From NCBI RefSeq assembly GCF_014892575.1, contig NZ_JADBGI010000009.1, forward strand, positions 1 to 64,000: 64,000 nt of DNA. Reading direction: 5' to 3'. The translations under genes were made by a program, and so were the position numbers. Of the stretch, positions 24,984-34,388 are shown in pieces. The notes beneath the pieces are model-generated. The model was not told where the DNA came from. It ran no database searches and saw only the letters and a list, made by a program, of their open reading frames with translations. Numbering within the stretch: position 1 is the first letter of the stretch; the number at the start of each line of letters is the position of its first letter. Source of the stretch: Nocardiopsis coralli (GTDB lineage: Bacteria > Actinomycetota > Actinomycetes > Streptosporangiales > Streptosporangiaceae).

Positions 24984-25879
24984 GCGAGCTCGAACGCGGC
25001 AACCCCTCCACCCCGAGCCGGGCCCGCGCGCAACACCCCGTGGGCCGGACCGTGCGAACCCTGCTGCGCTCACGCACGGCCTGCGTGGGCCTGGGCCTGG
25101 TCGTGCTCCACCTGGCCGTGGCGGCGCTCGCCCCACTGCTGACCTCGGCCTCACCCACGGCCAACGCGCCCGACGAGGCCCTGCTGGGCCCGAGCGGCGA
25201 GCACTGGCTCGGCACCGACGCCCTCGGACGCGACGTCCTGACCCGCGTCGTGTACGGCGGCCAGTACGCCCTGACCGTGTCCTTCGCCGCCACCACCTGC
25301 GCCGTCGCGCTGGGGACCGTCCTGGGGTGCGCGACCGCTCTCAAGGGCGGCCGCCTCGACGGGGCGCTCATGCGTGTCCTGGACGCGGTCCTGGCCATCC
25401 CGCCGATCCTGGCGCTCCTGGTGGTCGTCACCGTGCTCGGCGCCGGACCGGCCGTCATCGTCCTCGCCGTCACCCTGGTCTACACACCCCAGGTCGTGCG
25501 TGTGGTCCGTGCAGCCGCCCTCGGGGTGGTCCCGCTCGACTACGTCACCGCCGCACGGGCCCGCGGTGAACGCACGCTGCCGATCCTGCTGCGCGAGGTC
25601 CTGCCCAACATCGTGCACGTGGTCGCCGTCGAGTTCGCCATGCGCGCCTCGTGGGTGGTCCTGCTCATCAGCTCACTGTCGTTCCTGGGCTTCGGCGCCG
25701 ATCCGCCCACCCCCGACTGGGGCCTCATGATCTCGGAGAACCGCACCGCCATGGTGGTCCTGCCCTGGGCGACCCTCGCCCCGATCATCGCCCTGGCCAC
25801 GCTCGTCGTGGGCCTGAACCTCTCGGCCGACGGCCTGTCCCGGCTCTGGAACGTGGACCGAACCGAGGAGGCCTCGTGA
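24980..25879 (+). CDS. ABC transporter permease, DppC/OppC type
   Basis: Membrane protein of 299 residues, the second permease. After a hydrophilic N-terminus and first helix it shows HWLGTDALGRDVLTRVVYGGQYALTV, the mark of DppC, and the coupling loop LDYVTAARARGERTLPILLREVLPN. I chose the ATG that overlaps the preceding stop (ATGA) rather than upstream alternatives. Its own stop overlaps the ATPase start as GTGA. Confidence 0.92.
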   Translation: MSELERGNPSTPSRARAQHPVGRTVRTLLRSRTACVGLGLVVLHLAVAALAPLLTSASPTANAPDEALLGPSGEHWLGTDALGRDVLTRVVYGGQYALTVSFAATTCAVALGTVLGCATALKGGRLDGALMRVLDAVLAIPPILALLVVVTVLGAGPAVIVLAVTLVYTPQVVRVVRAAALGVVPLDYVTAARARGERTLPILLREVLPNIVHVVAVEFAMRASWVVLLISSLSFLGFGADPPTPDWGLMISENRTAMVVLPWATLAPIIALATLVVGLNLSADGLSRLWNVDRTEEAS

Positions 25880-27681
25880 ACACCGAGAGCAACGACAACA
25901 CCGGGAGCACCGACCCGCTGGTGAGGGTCGAGAACCTGTCGGTGGCCTACACCTCCGAGGGCCACGACGTCCCCGTCGTGCGCGGGGTCTCCTTCGAGGT
26001 CGAGACCGGACGCACGCTGGCCGTGGTCGGCGAGTCCGGCAGCGGCAAGTCCACCGTCGCCGCCACCCTCCTCGCCCACCTGCGCCACGGCTCCCGGATC
26101 ACCTCCGGCCGGGTCGAACTCGCCGGGCAGGACCTCTTCGGCCTCGACCGGGCCGGTGTGCGCCGGTTGCGCGCCCACGACGTGGCCCTGGTCGGGCAGA
26201 ACGCGGGCCACTCCCTCACCCCCTCCATGCGGGTGGGCGCGCAGATCGAGGAGTCCCTGCTGCCCCAGCGCCTGCCGCGCCGCGAACGCCGCGCACAGGT
26301 CCTCACCCTGGCCGAGAAGGTGGGGCTGCCCGACCCCGAGCGCCTGCTGCGCCGCCACCCCCACCAGCTCTCCGGCGGACAGCAGCAACGCGTCGCGATC
26401 GCCATGGCCCTGGCCGCACGCCCCCGCGTCCTGGTCCTGGACGAGCCCACCACCGCCCTGGACGTGGTCACCCAGGCGCGCATCCTGGACCTGGTGGCCG
26501 GCCTGAGCCGCGAACTCGGCCTGACCTCGATCCTGGTCAGCCACGACCTGGGCGTGGTCTCACGCATGGCCGACGAGGTCCTCGTCATGCGCGACGGAGC
26601 CGTGGTGGAACAGGGCCGCGCCCAGCAGGTCCTGACCGCCCCCGAGCACCCCTACACTCGGCTCCTGCTCGCCTCCGTGCCGCGCCTGGAGGACCGCGGG
26701 CTCGCCGAGGTCGACCAGGACGGAACCCGCACCGTGCGCCCCCGCACACCGGTGCCCGAGGACGCGCCCGACGCGGTCTCCCTGCGGGACGTGACCGTCG
26801 ACCACGGATCCACCCGCGCCGTCGACGGTGTCACCCTCCGCCTGCGCCGCGGCGAGGTCCTGGCCCTGGTCGGAGAATCGGGCAGCGGCAAGTCGACCCT
26901 GGCCTGGTCCCTGGCCGGGCTCCACGCCCCCTCGGGCGGACACATGCTGCTGCACGGCGGTACCGAGGGGGACCTGGCCGCCACCGCACGGCGGCGCCCC
27001 CTCGACGTGCGCCGCCGTGTCCAGCTGGTCTTCCAGAACGCCGACACCTCCCTCAACCCGCGCCGCATCGTCCGGGAGGCGGTCCGCCGCCCGCTGCGCT
27101 TCTTCGGGGGCCGCTCCCGCCGCGACGCCGACCGGGACGCCCGCACCCTGCTGTCCGACGTCGCCCTGGACCCCGACCTGTCCGGACGGTTGCCCGGACA
27201 GCTCTCCGGCGGCCAACGCCAGCGGGTCGGGATCGCCCGCGCCCTGGCGGGGGACCCCCAGGTGGTCGTGGCCGACGAGGTCACCACCGCCCTGGACGTG
27301 TCGGTGCAGGCCTCGGTACTGGCCCTGCTCGAACGGCTGCGCGAGGAGCGGGACCTGGCCTTCGTTTTCATCAGCCACGACCTGGCGGTGGTCCGCGGCA
27401 TCGCCGACCGGGTCGCCGTCCTGCGCCACGGCCGTGTCGTGGAGGAGGGCCCGGTGGAGGCGGTCTTCTCCGGACCCAACCACCCCTACACACGGAGCCT
27501 CATCGACGCGGTCCTCGACCCCTCCGACCCCTCCGACACCGGCGGCCACGGACCCGCCCGGTCGCAGCGGCCACCGGACCCGCCTTCGGACACCGGAGAC
27601 GACCCCGTATGGCACGACCTGGGCGGGGGCCACCGCATCCGCCGGTGGGAGACCGGGCCCGAGACGGCCCGGGACACCTGA
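25876..27681 (+). CDS. Fused double ABC ATPase (DppD-DppF type)
   Basis: A single 601-residue polypeptide holds both ATPases of the importer. The first has Walker A GESGSGKST at 52-60, signature LSGGQQQR at 165-172 and Walker B LVLDE; the second has GESGSGKST at 333-341 and LSGGQRQR near 446. The linker (about 270-300) is acidic and Pro-rich. Fusion is common in this subfamily and makes the operon self-sufficient. GAGGAGG precedes the GTG start. Confidence 0.93.
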   Translation: MNTESNDNTGSTDPLVRVENLSVAYTSEGHDVPVVRGVSFEVETGRTLAVVGESGSGKSTVAATLLAHLRHGSRITSGRVELAGQDLFGLDRAGVRRLRAHDVALVGQNAGHSLTPSMRVGAQIEESLLPQRLPRRERRAQVLTLAEKVGLPDPERLLRRHPHQLSGGQQQRVAIAMALAARPRVLVLDEPTTALDVVTQARILDLVAGLSRELGLTSILVSHDLGVVSRMADEVLVMRDGAVVEQGRAQQVLTAPEHPYTRLLLASVPRLEDRGLAEVDQDGTRTVRPRTPVPEDAPDAVSLRDVTVDHGSTRAVDGVTLRLRRGEVLALVGESGSGKSTLAWSLAGLHAPSGGHMLLHGGTEGDLAATARRRPLDVRRRVQLVFQNADTSLNPRRIVREAVRRPLRFFGGRSRRDADRDARTLLSDVALDPDLSGRLPGQLSGGQRQRVGIARALAGDPQVVVADEVTTALDVSVQASVLALLERLREERDLAFVFISHDLAVVRGIADRVAVLRHGRVVEEGPVEAVFSGPNHPYTRSLIDAVLDPSDPSDTGGHGPARSQRPPDPPSDTGDDPVWHDLGGGHRIRRWETGPETARDT

Positions 27682-27737
27682 ACACCGCAGCACCGACACA
27701 CACCGGCACCGACAGCACACACCACGAACGGGGGGCC

Positions 27738-29735
27738 ATGCGCCACAGAGAACACTTCGACAGAGACGTCGAGGTGCACGAGACCTGGATCCCGATGAGC
27801 GACGGCACCCGTCTGCACGCGCGCATCTGGGCACCGGCCGACGCCGAGGCCCGGCCCGTCCCGGCGCTCCTGGAGTACCTGCCCTACCGCAAGGGCGACT
27901 GGACCGCGCCCCGCGACGCCCAACGCCACCCCTACTACGCCGGGCACGGCTACGCGTCGGTGCGCGTGGACCTGCGGGGGTCGGGCAACTCCGAAGGGGT
28001 CATGCTCGACGAGTACACCGAACAGGAGATCCAGGACGGGATCGAGGTCGTGCACTGGCTGGCCGCCCAGACCTGGTGCACCGGCCGCGTGGGCATGTTC
28101 GGGATCTCCTGGGGCGGGTTCAACTCGCTGCAGATCGCCGCGCGGCGCCCCGAACCCCTCGAGGCGATCGTCACCGTCTGCTCCGCCGACGACCGCTACG
28201 ACAACGACGTCCACTACATCGGCGGCTCCGTCCTGGGCATCGACATGGCCGGCTGGTCGGGGACCATGCTCGCCTTCACCGCACGCCCGCCGGACCCCAC
28301 CGTGGTCGGGCCGGACTGGCTGCCGATGTGGCGAGACCGACTCGACTCCCTCGAACCGTTCATGCACACCTGGCTCGCACACCAGGAACGCGACGACTAC
28401 TGGCGCCACGGCAGTGTGTGCGAGGACTACACGGACCTGGACGCCGCGGTGCTGGCCGTCGGCGGCTGGGCCGACCCCTACCGGGACACCGTGCTGCGCC
28501 TGGTCGAGCACCTGCCCGGGCCGGTGCGCGGGATCCTCGGCCCCTGGGCGCACCAGTACCCCGACATCGACCTGCCGCCCGGCCCGCACATCGGCTTCCT
28601 CCAGGAGACCCTGCGCTGGTGGGACCACTGGCTCAAGGACGCCGACAACGGCGCCATGGACACCCCGCGCCTGCGCTCCTACGTGCAGGAACCCGTCGCC
28701 CCCGCCACCGCCTACACCGAGCGGCCCGGGCGCTGGACCTCCGACGACGCCTGGCCCTCGCCCCGGACGGAGTGGACCGGCACACCCCTGGGTGAACAAG
28801 GGCCGGTCACCGTGCACAGCCCCCAGCACACAGGGGTGGACGCCGGACGGTTCTTCCCCTACGGCAACGCCACCGACCTGCCCCCCGACCAGCGGGAGGA
28901 GGACGGGCGCTCCACCTGCTTCGACGGGCCCGTGCTCGAACGGCGCACGGAGATCCTCGGCCGCGCCCGCGTGCGCCTGCGCATGGACGCCGACCACCCC
29001 CGAGGCACCGTCGTGGTCCGCGTGTGCGACGTCGCCCCCGACGGGAGCTCCACCCTGGTCACCCGTGGCGTGATGAACCTCAGCAGCCGCCACGGCAGGG
29101 ACCGGTCCGTGCCCTGGGAACCGGGCACCCCCGAGGACGTCGAGGTCGAGCTCACCGGGACCGGGTACGCCTTCCCGGCCGGCCACCGCATCCGGGTGGC
29201 CCTCTCCACCGCCTACTGGCCCTGGGTCTGGCCGCAGCCCGACGACACGGCTCTGACGGTGTGGCCCGACCGGAGCACCCTGTTGCTGCCCGAACTGCCC
29301 GAGGGCGCCGACCGGGACCGCGACCCCGTGGTCTTCGACGCCCCCGAGCAGGCACCCCCGCTCCCGATCGTGCGGGGGACCGCCGAGGCCCGGCCCGAAC
29401 GCCGCGTCAGCCACGACGTGGGCACCGGTGAGTGGCTCCTGGACGTCGACCCCAACTACGGGGGATCGCGCACCTACCCCGACGGGCTCGTCTACACCGA
29501 GAAGGCCCGCGAGCACTACCGGATCCGGGTCGACGACCCGTTGTCGGCTGTGGCACGATCCGAATGGCAGATCAGCATGGAACGAGAGGGATGGGACGTC
29601 CTGGTGCGCACCTCGAGCGAGCTCAGCGCCACCGCCGACCACTTCCACGTGCACAGCCGGGTCGAGGCCCTCACCGGCGGCGAGGTCGTGGCGGACCGCA
29701 CCTGGGAGCGCCGCATCCCCAGGACCGCGGGGTGA
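27738..29735 (+). CDS. CocE/NonD-family (peptidase S15-like) hydrolase
   Basis: Serine hydrolase of 665 residues. The alpha/beta-hydrolase part contains VRVDLRGSGNSEG and the nucleophile motif GISWGG with S124; D246 (GGWADPY) and H272 (GPWAHQYP) complete the triad. The C-terminal jelly-roll domain typical of the X-Pro dipeptidyl-peptidase/CocE group follows (about 390-660). No signal peptide is present, so it should act on what the ABC transporter brings in, such as a peptide, amide or ester. It starts 56 bases after the ATPase stop, and its stop overlaps the tetR start. Confidence 0.88.
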   Translation: MRHREHFDRDVEVHETWIPMSDGTRLHARIWAPADAEARPVPALLEYLPYRKGDWTAPRDAQRHPYYAGHGYASVRVDLRGSGNSEGVMLDEYTEQEIQDGIEVVHWLAAQTWCTGRVGMFGISWGGFNSLQIAARRPEPLEAIVTVCSADDRYDNDVHYIGGSVLGIDMAGWSGTMLAFTARPPDPTVVGPDWLPMWRDRLDSLEPFMHTWLAHQERDDYWRHGSVCEDYTDLDAAVLAVGGWADPYRDTVLRLVEHLPGPVRGILGPWAHQYPDIDLPPGPHIGFLQETLRWWDHWLKDADNGAMDTPRLRSYVQEPVAPATAYTERPGRWTSDDAWPSPRTEWTGTPLGEQGPVTVHSPQHTGVDAGRFFPYGNATDLPPDQREEDGRSTCFDGPVLERRTEILGRARVRLRMDADHPRGTVVVRVCDVAPDGSSTLVTRGVMNLSSRHGRDRSVPWEPGTPEDVEVELTGTGYAFPAGHRIRVALSTAYWPWVWPQPDDTALTVWPDRSTLLLPELPEGADRDRDPVVFDAPEQAPPLPIVRGTAEARPERRVSHDVGTGEWLLDVDPNYGGSRTYPDGLVYTEKAREHYRIRVDDPLSAVARSEWQISMEREGWDVLVRTSSELSATADHFHVHSRVEALTGGEVVADRTWERRIPRTAG

Positions 29736-30394
29736 GCGCCGCCGACCAGGGCACCGCCCGCGCCGACGGCCCCCGCCGCAGGGCCGTCTCGCCCGACCGG
29801 CGCACCCGCCAGCCCACCGAGGTGCGGCGCCGCCTCATCCTGGAGGCCGCCGTCCCCCTCGTCCTCGAACACGGCGTGAGCGGGGTGGGCCTGCGCGACA
29901 TCGCCCGTGCCGCCGGGGTCTCGGTCGGGACCGTCACCTACCACTTCGGCGGGATCGGCGAGATCATCGGCGAGGCCGTCTCCATCGAGATCGACGCCTA
30001 CTACCGGCCCCTGGGGGAGCGGATGCTCTCGGCCCCCTCGGCGGTCGAAGGGCTCGACGTGCTCGTCACCGGTGTGTTCAACACCGAGACCGACCAGCAC
30101 TGGCGCCTGTGGTTCGAGAGTTGGGCCGCCGACGCCGTACGCGCACCCGACACCCTCCAGCGCCGCCGCTACGAGGACTGGTCGGACCGCATCGCCGAAC
30201 TCGTCGAGCGCGGCCGCAGCAGCGGGGAGTTCCTCTGCGACGACGTCGCCGAGACCACCGTCCGGTTCAGCGCCCTGGTCGACGGCCTGGCCCTGAGGCG
30301 CCTGCGCGGCGCCCCGCCCCTGAGCATCGACCGGGCCCGCGCCCACCTGCGCCGTTTCCTGGCCTCCGAACTGGGGCTGGCAAGCACACCCTGA
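29732..30394 (+). CDS. TetR-family regulator of the ABC/hydrolase operon
   Basis: Protein of 220 residues. After a basic Pro/Arg-rich N-terminus, the TetR helix-turn-helix is VGLRDIARAAGVSVGTVTYHF (shown in part), followed by an all-helical ligand domain. The GTG overlaps the hydrolase stop (GTGA), so it is the last gene of the operon and probably its autoregulator through the palindrome at 22364. The ligand is presumably the imported compound or its hydrolysis product. Confidence 0.85.
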   Translation: MSAADQGTARADGPRRRAVSPDRRTRQPTEVRRRLILEAAVPLVLEHGVSGVGLRDIARAAGVSVGTVTYHFGGIGEIIGEAVSIEIDAYYRPLGERMLSAPSAVEGLDVLVTGVFNTETDQHWRLWFESWAADAVRAPDTLQRRRYEDWSDRIAELVERGRSSGEFLCDDVAETTVRFSALVDGLALRRLRGAPPLSIDRARAHLRRFLASELGLASTP

Positions 30395-30401
30395 AGGTCC
30401 C

Positions 30402-30431
30402 CGGGGGCCGGTCCCGAGGGGCCGGCCCCCG
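30402..30431. terminator. Bidirectional terminator between convergent genes
   Basis: Arms CGGGGGCCGG (30402-30411) and CCGGCCCCCG (30422-30431) form a 10-bp perfect hairpin in the 41-base gap between the tetR stop and the stop of the minus-strand FAD dehydrogenase. Confidence 0.8.
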
Positions 30432-30435
30432 CCGT

Positions 30436-32100
30436 TCAGCCGAGCGCGGCGGCCGCGGCGCGACCGGCCGTGCGGCCGGAGAACATGCACCCGCCCAGGA
30501 ACGTGCCCTCCAGGGCGCGGTAACCGTGCACCCCGCCGCCGCCGAACCCGGCGGCCTCGCCCGCGGCGTACACACCCGGCAGCGGGCTGCCGTCCGAACG
30601 CAGCACCCGCGCGTCCAGGTCGGTGTGCAACCCGCCCAGCGTCTTGCGTGTGAGCAGGTGCAGACGCACCGCGATGAGCGGGCCCGCCTTCGGGTCCAGG
30701 ACCTGGTGCGGGGTGGCCACCCGGCCCAACCGGTCGCCCCGGTAGGAACGCGCGTTGTGGATCGACATCACCTGCAGGTCCTTGGTGAAGTCGTTGACCA
30801 TCTCCCGGTCGCGCGCCACCACCTCGCGGGTGACCGTGTCGGCGTCCAGGACCCCGTCGCCGGCGATCTCCTGCATCTTCCGGATCAGCGCCGGGAGGCG
30901 GTCGGCCACCGCGAAGTCCACCCCGTGCTGCTTGAAGGCCTCGACCGGGCCCGGCGCGCCCGGCAGCACCCGCTGCAGCACCAGCTTCAGGTCCTTGCCG
31001 GTGATGTCGGGGTTCTGCTCCGAGCCCGACAGCCCGAACTCCTTCTCGATGATCTTCTGGGAGAGCACGAACCACGTGTACTCGTGGCCGCTGCCCATGA
31101 TGTGCTCGAGGGTGCTCAGGGTGTCGAACCCGGGGAAGTTCGGTGCGGGCAGGCGTCGGCCCGTGGCGTCCAACCACAGCGACGACGGCCCCGGCAGGAT
31201 CCGGATCCCGTGGCGCTTCCAGATCGGGTCCCAGTTGGTGATGCCCTCGGTGTAGTGCCACATCCGGTCGCGGTTGATGATCTGCGCACCGCTCTTCTCC
31301 GCGATGCCCAGCATCCGCCCGTCCACGTGCTCGGGCACCCCGGACAACATGTGCTTCGGGGGCTCGCCCAACCGCTCGGGCCAGTTGCTGCGCACCAGGT
31401 CGATGTTGCCGCCGATACCGCCGGAGGTGACCACCACCGCCTGTGCCGACAGCTCGAACCCACCGGCGGTGTCCCGGTTGCTGGCCTGACCGCGCTCGAT
31501 GTCGCTGGGCGCCAGGACCGTGCCGCGCACCCCTGTCACCGTTCCGCCCTCGACCACCATCTCGTCGACCCGGTGGCGGAACCGGAACTCCACCAGCCCC
31601 CGGTCGGCGGCCGCACGCACCCGGCGCTCGAACGGGGCCACCACACCCGGCCCCGTGCCCCACGTGATGTGGAACCGCGGCACCGAGTTCCCGTGCCCAC
31701 CGGCCAGGTGCCCGCCGCGCTCGGCCCACCCCACCACGGGGAAGAAGGCCATCCCCATCTTCTTCAGCCAGGTGTACTTCTCCCCGGACGCGAAGTCGAC
31801 GTAGGCCTCGGCCCACTTGCGGGGCCAGGCGTCCTCGGGCCGGTCGAACCCGGCCGTGCCCATCCAGTCCTGCAGGGCCAGCTCCGCGGAGTCGCGCACG
31901 CCCATCCGCCGCTGCTCGGGCGAGTCCACCAGGAACAGCCCTCCCAGCGACCAGTGCGCCTGCCCGCCCAAAGACTGCTCCGGTTCCTGCTCGACCAGCA
32001 GGACACGCTTACCCGCCTCGGCCAGCTCGGCCGTGGCCGCCAACCCGGCCAGACCGGCGCCCACGACGATCGCGTCGGCCCGCTCTGCTCCCTCGCTCAT
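30436..32100 (-). CDS. FAD-dependent dehydrogenase (fumarate reductase/ketosteroid dehydrogenase type)
   Basis: Flavoprotein of 554 residues. The N-terminal dinucleotide fold is VVGAGLAGLAATAELAEAG (about 12-30), and the C-terminal FAD segment is GVYAAGEAAGFGGGGVHGYRAL followed by GTFLGGCMFSGRTAG. The middle substrate domain contains TLGGLHTDLDARVLRSDG, as in flavoproteins related to 3-ketosteroid 1-dehydrogenase and fumarate reductase. These normally oxidise or reduce a C-C bond next to a carbonyl. The actual substrate is unknown. It is a probable single-gene unit; GAAGGGAAGC precedes the start. Confidence 0.85.
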   Translation of the reverse strand: MSEGAERADAIVVGAGLAGLAATAELAEAGKRVLLVEQEPEQSLGGQAHWSLGGLFLVDSPEQRRMGVRDSAELALQDWMGTAGFDRPEDAWPRKWAEAYVDFASGEKYTWLKKMGMAFFPVVGWAERGGHLAGGHGNSVPRFHITWGTGPGVVAPFERRVRAAADRGLVEFRFRHRVDEMVVEGGTVTGVRGTVLAPSDIERGQASNRDTAGGFELSAQAVVVTSGGIGGNIDLVRSNWPERLGEPPKHMLSGVPEHVDGRMLGIAEKSGAQIINRDRMWHYTEGITNWDPIWKRHGIRILPGPSSLWLDATGRRLPAPNFPGFDTLSTLEHIMGSGHEYTWFVLSQKIIEKEFGLSGSEQNPDITGKDLKLVLQRVLPGAPGPVEAFKQHGVDFAVADRLPALIRKMQEIAGDGVLDADTVTREVVARDREMVNDFTKDLQVMSIHNARSYRGDRLGRVATPHQVLDPKAGPLIAVRLHLLTRKTLGGLHTDLDARVLRSDGSPLPGVYAAGEAAGFGGGGVHGYRALEGTFLGGCMFSGRTAGRAAAAALG

Positions 32101-32231
32101 CCGCTTCCCTTCGTCTTTCGACCCGTGCCCCGGGCCGGGTGGGCGCGCCTGCATCGACTGTGGCGCCCGCCGGGCCGCGGCCACAAGGGGCCGGTGTGCC
32201 GCGGCGGGCATCGGTGACCGGAGTGTGATGC

Positions 32232-32260
32232 GCGCCCGGGCGGGGACAGGGCCCGGGCGC
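32232..32260 (-). terminator. Hairpin terminator after the alcohol dehydrogenase gene
   Basis: Perfect arms GCGCCCGGGC (32232-32241) and GCCCGGGCGC (32251-32260) with a nine-base loop start a few bases past the dehydrogenase stop codon. Confidence 0.8.
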
Positions 32261-32264
32261 GGGC

Positions 32265-33362
32265 TCAGGCGCCGAAACGCACGAGCGAACGCCCGCCCTG
32301 GCCGCGGCGCATGCGTTCGAAGGCCCCGGGCAGGCCCTCCAGGTCGATCTCGTCGGTGATCATCGTGTTCAGGCGCAGCTCGCCCGAACGCACCAGCTCG
32401 GCGACCGCGGGGATGTCGCGCTCGGGGTCGCTGGAGCCGTAGACGCACCCGCGCAGGGTCCGCGCCTGGTGGAAGAGTTCCAGCGCGTTGAAGGAGACCT
32501 CGTCCTGGACACTGCCCACCCCCACGACGGTGACGGTGCCCCCGCGCCGGGTCGCGTTCCAGGCCGAACGCACGACCTTGGCCGAGCCCACGACCTCGAA
32601 GGCGTGGTCGACCCCGCGCCCCTCGGTCAGCCCGCGCACGTTCTTGGTCAGCCCGTCGTCGGCGAGCACGAAGTCGGTGGCGCCCAGCGACCGCGCGAGC
32701 TCCTCCTTGTCGGCGGACACGTCCACGGCCACGAGCGGGTCGGCGCCGGCCAGGCGGGCCGACTGCAGCACCGACAGGCCCACGCCGCCCAGCCCCAGCA
32801 CGGCCGCGGACTGGCCCGGGCGCACCTGGGCGGAGTTGTTGACCGCGCCCCACCCGGTCAGGACCGCGCACCCCAGCACGGCGGCCACGGCCGGGTCGAC
32901 CCCGTCGGGCAGGGGAACCACGGCGTTGGCGGGGACCACGGTCGCCTCGGCGAAGGCGCCGATGTTGAGCCCGGGGTGCAGCGCGGTGCCGTCGGGGAGC
33001 TCGGCGTAGGGGCGGGCCGCACCGTCCAGGGCGTGCTCGCACAGGTGGGGTTCGTCCTGACGGCAGTGCCAGCACTCGCGGCAGGCCGGCTCCCAGTTCA
33101 GGACCACACGCTGGCCGGGGGAGAGGCCCTGCACGCCCTCGCCGACGGCCTCGACGGTCCCGGCGCCCTCGTGGCCCAGGACGGCCGGCCACTTCTGTTG
33201 GGGCAGGGTCCCGTCGGAGAGCGACAGGTCGGAGTGGCACACCCCCGCGGCCGCCAGGCGCACACGCACCTGGCCGGGCCCGGGGTCGGGAAGGACGATC
33301 TCGCTGATGCGCGGGTCGGCGTTCTGACCGTCGAAAACGGCGGCCTTGACGGTGGTGGGCAT
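32265..33362 (-). CDS. Zinc-dependent alcohol dehydrogenase (MDR superfamily)
   Basis: NAD(P)-dependent alcohol or aldehyde reductase of 365 residues. Catalytic zinc ligands are C42 and H64 with E65; structural zinc is held by C94, C97, C100 and C108. The cofactor motif GLGGVGLSVLQSARLAGA follows. The overall pattern is that of the class III/AdhD-like group, which includes mycothiol- or NDMA-linked enzymes. GGAGG lies ahead of the ATG. A TetR-type operator overlaps its promoter, so induction by a toxic aldehyde or alcohol is plausible. Confidence 0.88.
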   Translation of the reverse strand: MPTTVKAAVFDGQNADPRISEIVLPDPGPGQVRVRLAAAGVCHSDLSLSDGTLPQQKWPAVLGHEGAGTVEAVGEGVQGLSPGQRVVLNWEPACRECWHCRQDEPHLCEHALDGAARPYAELPDGTALHPGLNIGAFAEATVVPANAVVPLPDGVDPAVAAVLGCAVLTGWGAVNNSAQVRPGQSAAVLGLGGVGLSVLQSARLAGADPLVAVDVSADKEELARSLGATDFVLADDGLTKNVRGLTEGRGVDHAFEVVGSAKVVRSAWNATRRGGTVTVVGVGSVQDEVSFNALELFHQARTLRGCVYGSSDPERDIPAVAELVRSGELRLNTMITDEIDLEGLPGAFERMRRGQGGRSLVRFGA

Positions 33363-33393
33363 CGGGGGGAGCCTCCAATCGCGGACTGCCGCG

Positions 33394-33421
33394 ACTGTAA
33401 CAATACCGACCAGTCGGTCAA
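33394..33421 (-). promoter_or_regulatory. Alcohol dehydrogenase promoter with TetR-type operator
   Basis: Minus-strand TTGACC (33416-33421) and TACAGT (33394-33399) lie 16 bp apart. The dyad ACCGAC-CA-GTCGGT (33405-33418) covers the -35 edge and half the spacer, so a bound repressor would exclude polymerase. This dyad shape is typical of TetR-family sites. No tetR gene is directly adjacent; candidates in the window are at 29732 and 39102. Confidence 0.65.
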
Positions 33422-33536
33422 GTCCCCGGGTGCCGGTCACGCGGGACGTGTCCACGATGTGGTCTTCATGCGGCTCTGCCCCGGGTATACCTTCTTCGTT
33501 CACGAGCAGGAGGCAACGGAGCCGACTGGAGGTCCC

Positions 33537-34370
33537 ATGGTCCGAACAGGTGCCGGCCAGGCACGACACCCACGCCACTTCCTCATGTGCCCGCCCGTCC
33601 ACTTCGCGGTCGAGTACGCCATCAACCCCTGGATGGACCCCTCGGTGGGAGTGGACCGCGAACGTGCCCTGGGCCAGTGGCGCCGACTGCGCGACCTGTA
33701 CCGGGAGCTGGGCCACCGGGTCAGCGAGATCGACCCCATCGAGGGCCTGCCCGACATGGTCTTCGCGGCCAACGGGGGCCTGGTCGTGGACGGCCGGGTC
33801 TACGGAGCCCGCTTCGCCAGCGCCGAACGCACCCCAGAGGGACCCGCCTACCTCGACTGGTTCCGCAAGTCCGGGTACACCGAGACCCTCGACCCCAAGC
33901 ACGTCAACGAGGGGGAGGGCGACTTCATCACCCTCGAACACCTCGTCCTGGGCGCCACCGGGTTCCGCACCGACGCCGCCGCCCACCAGGAGGCCGAGCG
34001 CTTCCTCGGCCGCCCGGTGGTCACCCTGCAACTGGTCGACCCGCGCTTCTACCACCTGGACACCGCACTGTTCGCCCTGCCCGGCGACAACGTGGCCTAT
34101 TACCCCGGCGCCTTCTCCCGCGGCAGCCTGCGTGTGCTCGAGGCCCTCTTCCCCGACGCCCTCCTGGCCACCGAACGCGACGCCGCCACCCTGGGGCTGA
34201 ACTCGGTGTGCACCGGCGAGGACGTCGTCATGGCCGCCGAAGCCACCGACCTGGCCGAACGCCTGCGCGAGCGCGGGCACACCGTCCACCCCGTGCACCT
34301 GGACGAACTCCGCAAGGCCGGCGGCGGCGCCAAGTGCTGCACGCTCGAGCTACGCCCCGCACCGCGCTGA
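33537..34370 (+). CDS. Dimethylarginine dimethylaminohydrolase (DDAH)-like amidinohydrolase
   Basis: Cytosolic enzyme of 277 residues in the guanidino-modifying (amidinotransferase/DDAH) superfamily. Visible marks are MCPPVHFAVEYAINPWMD at the N-terminus, DMVFAANGG (residues 73-81), FYHLDTAL with catalytic H173, and GGGAKCCTLEL with the nucleophilic Cys at 267 or 268. The family hydrolyses methylarginine to citrulline and a methylamine, or acts on ornithine/arginine-like substrates. No arginine gene is near. The start follows ACTGGAGG. Confidence 0.85.
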   Translation: MVRTGAGQARHPRHFLMCPPVHFAVEYAINPWMDPSVGVDRERALGQWRRLRDLYRELGHRVSEIDPIEGLPDMVFAANGGLVVDGRVYGARFASAERTPEGPAYLDWFRKSGYTETLDPKHVNEGEGDFITLEHLVLGATGFRTDAAAHQEAERFLGRPVVTLQLVDPRFYHLDTALFALPGDNVAYYPGAFSRGSLRVLEALFPDALLATERDAATLGLNSVCTGEDVVMAAEATDLAERLRERGHTVHPVHLDELRKAGGGAKCCTLELRPAPR

Positions 34371-34388
34371 CCCCGCGCACCCCGGCGC

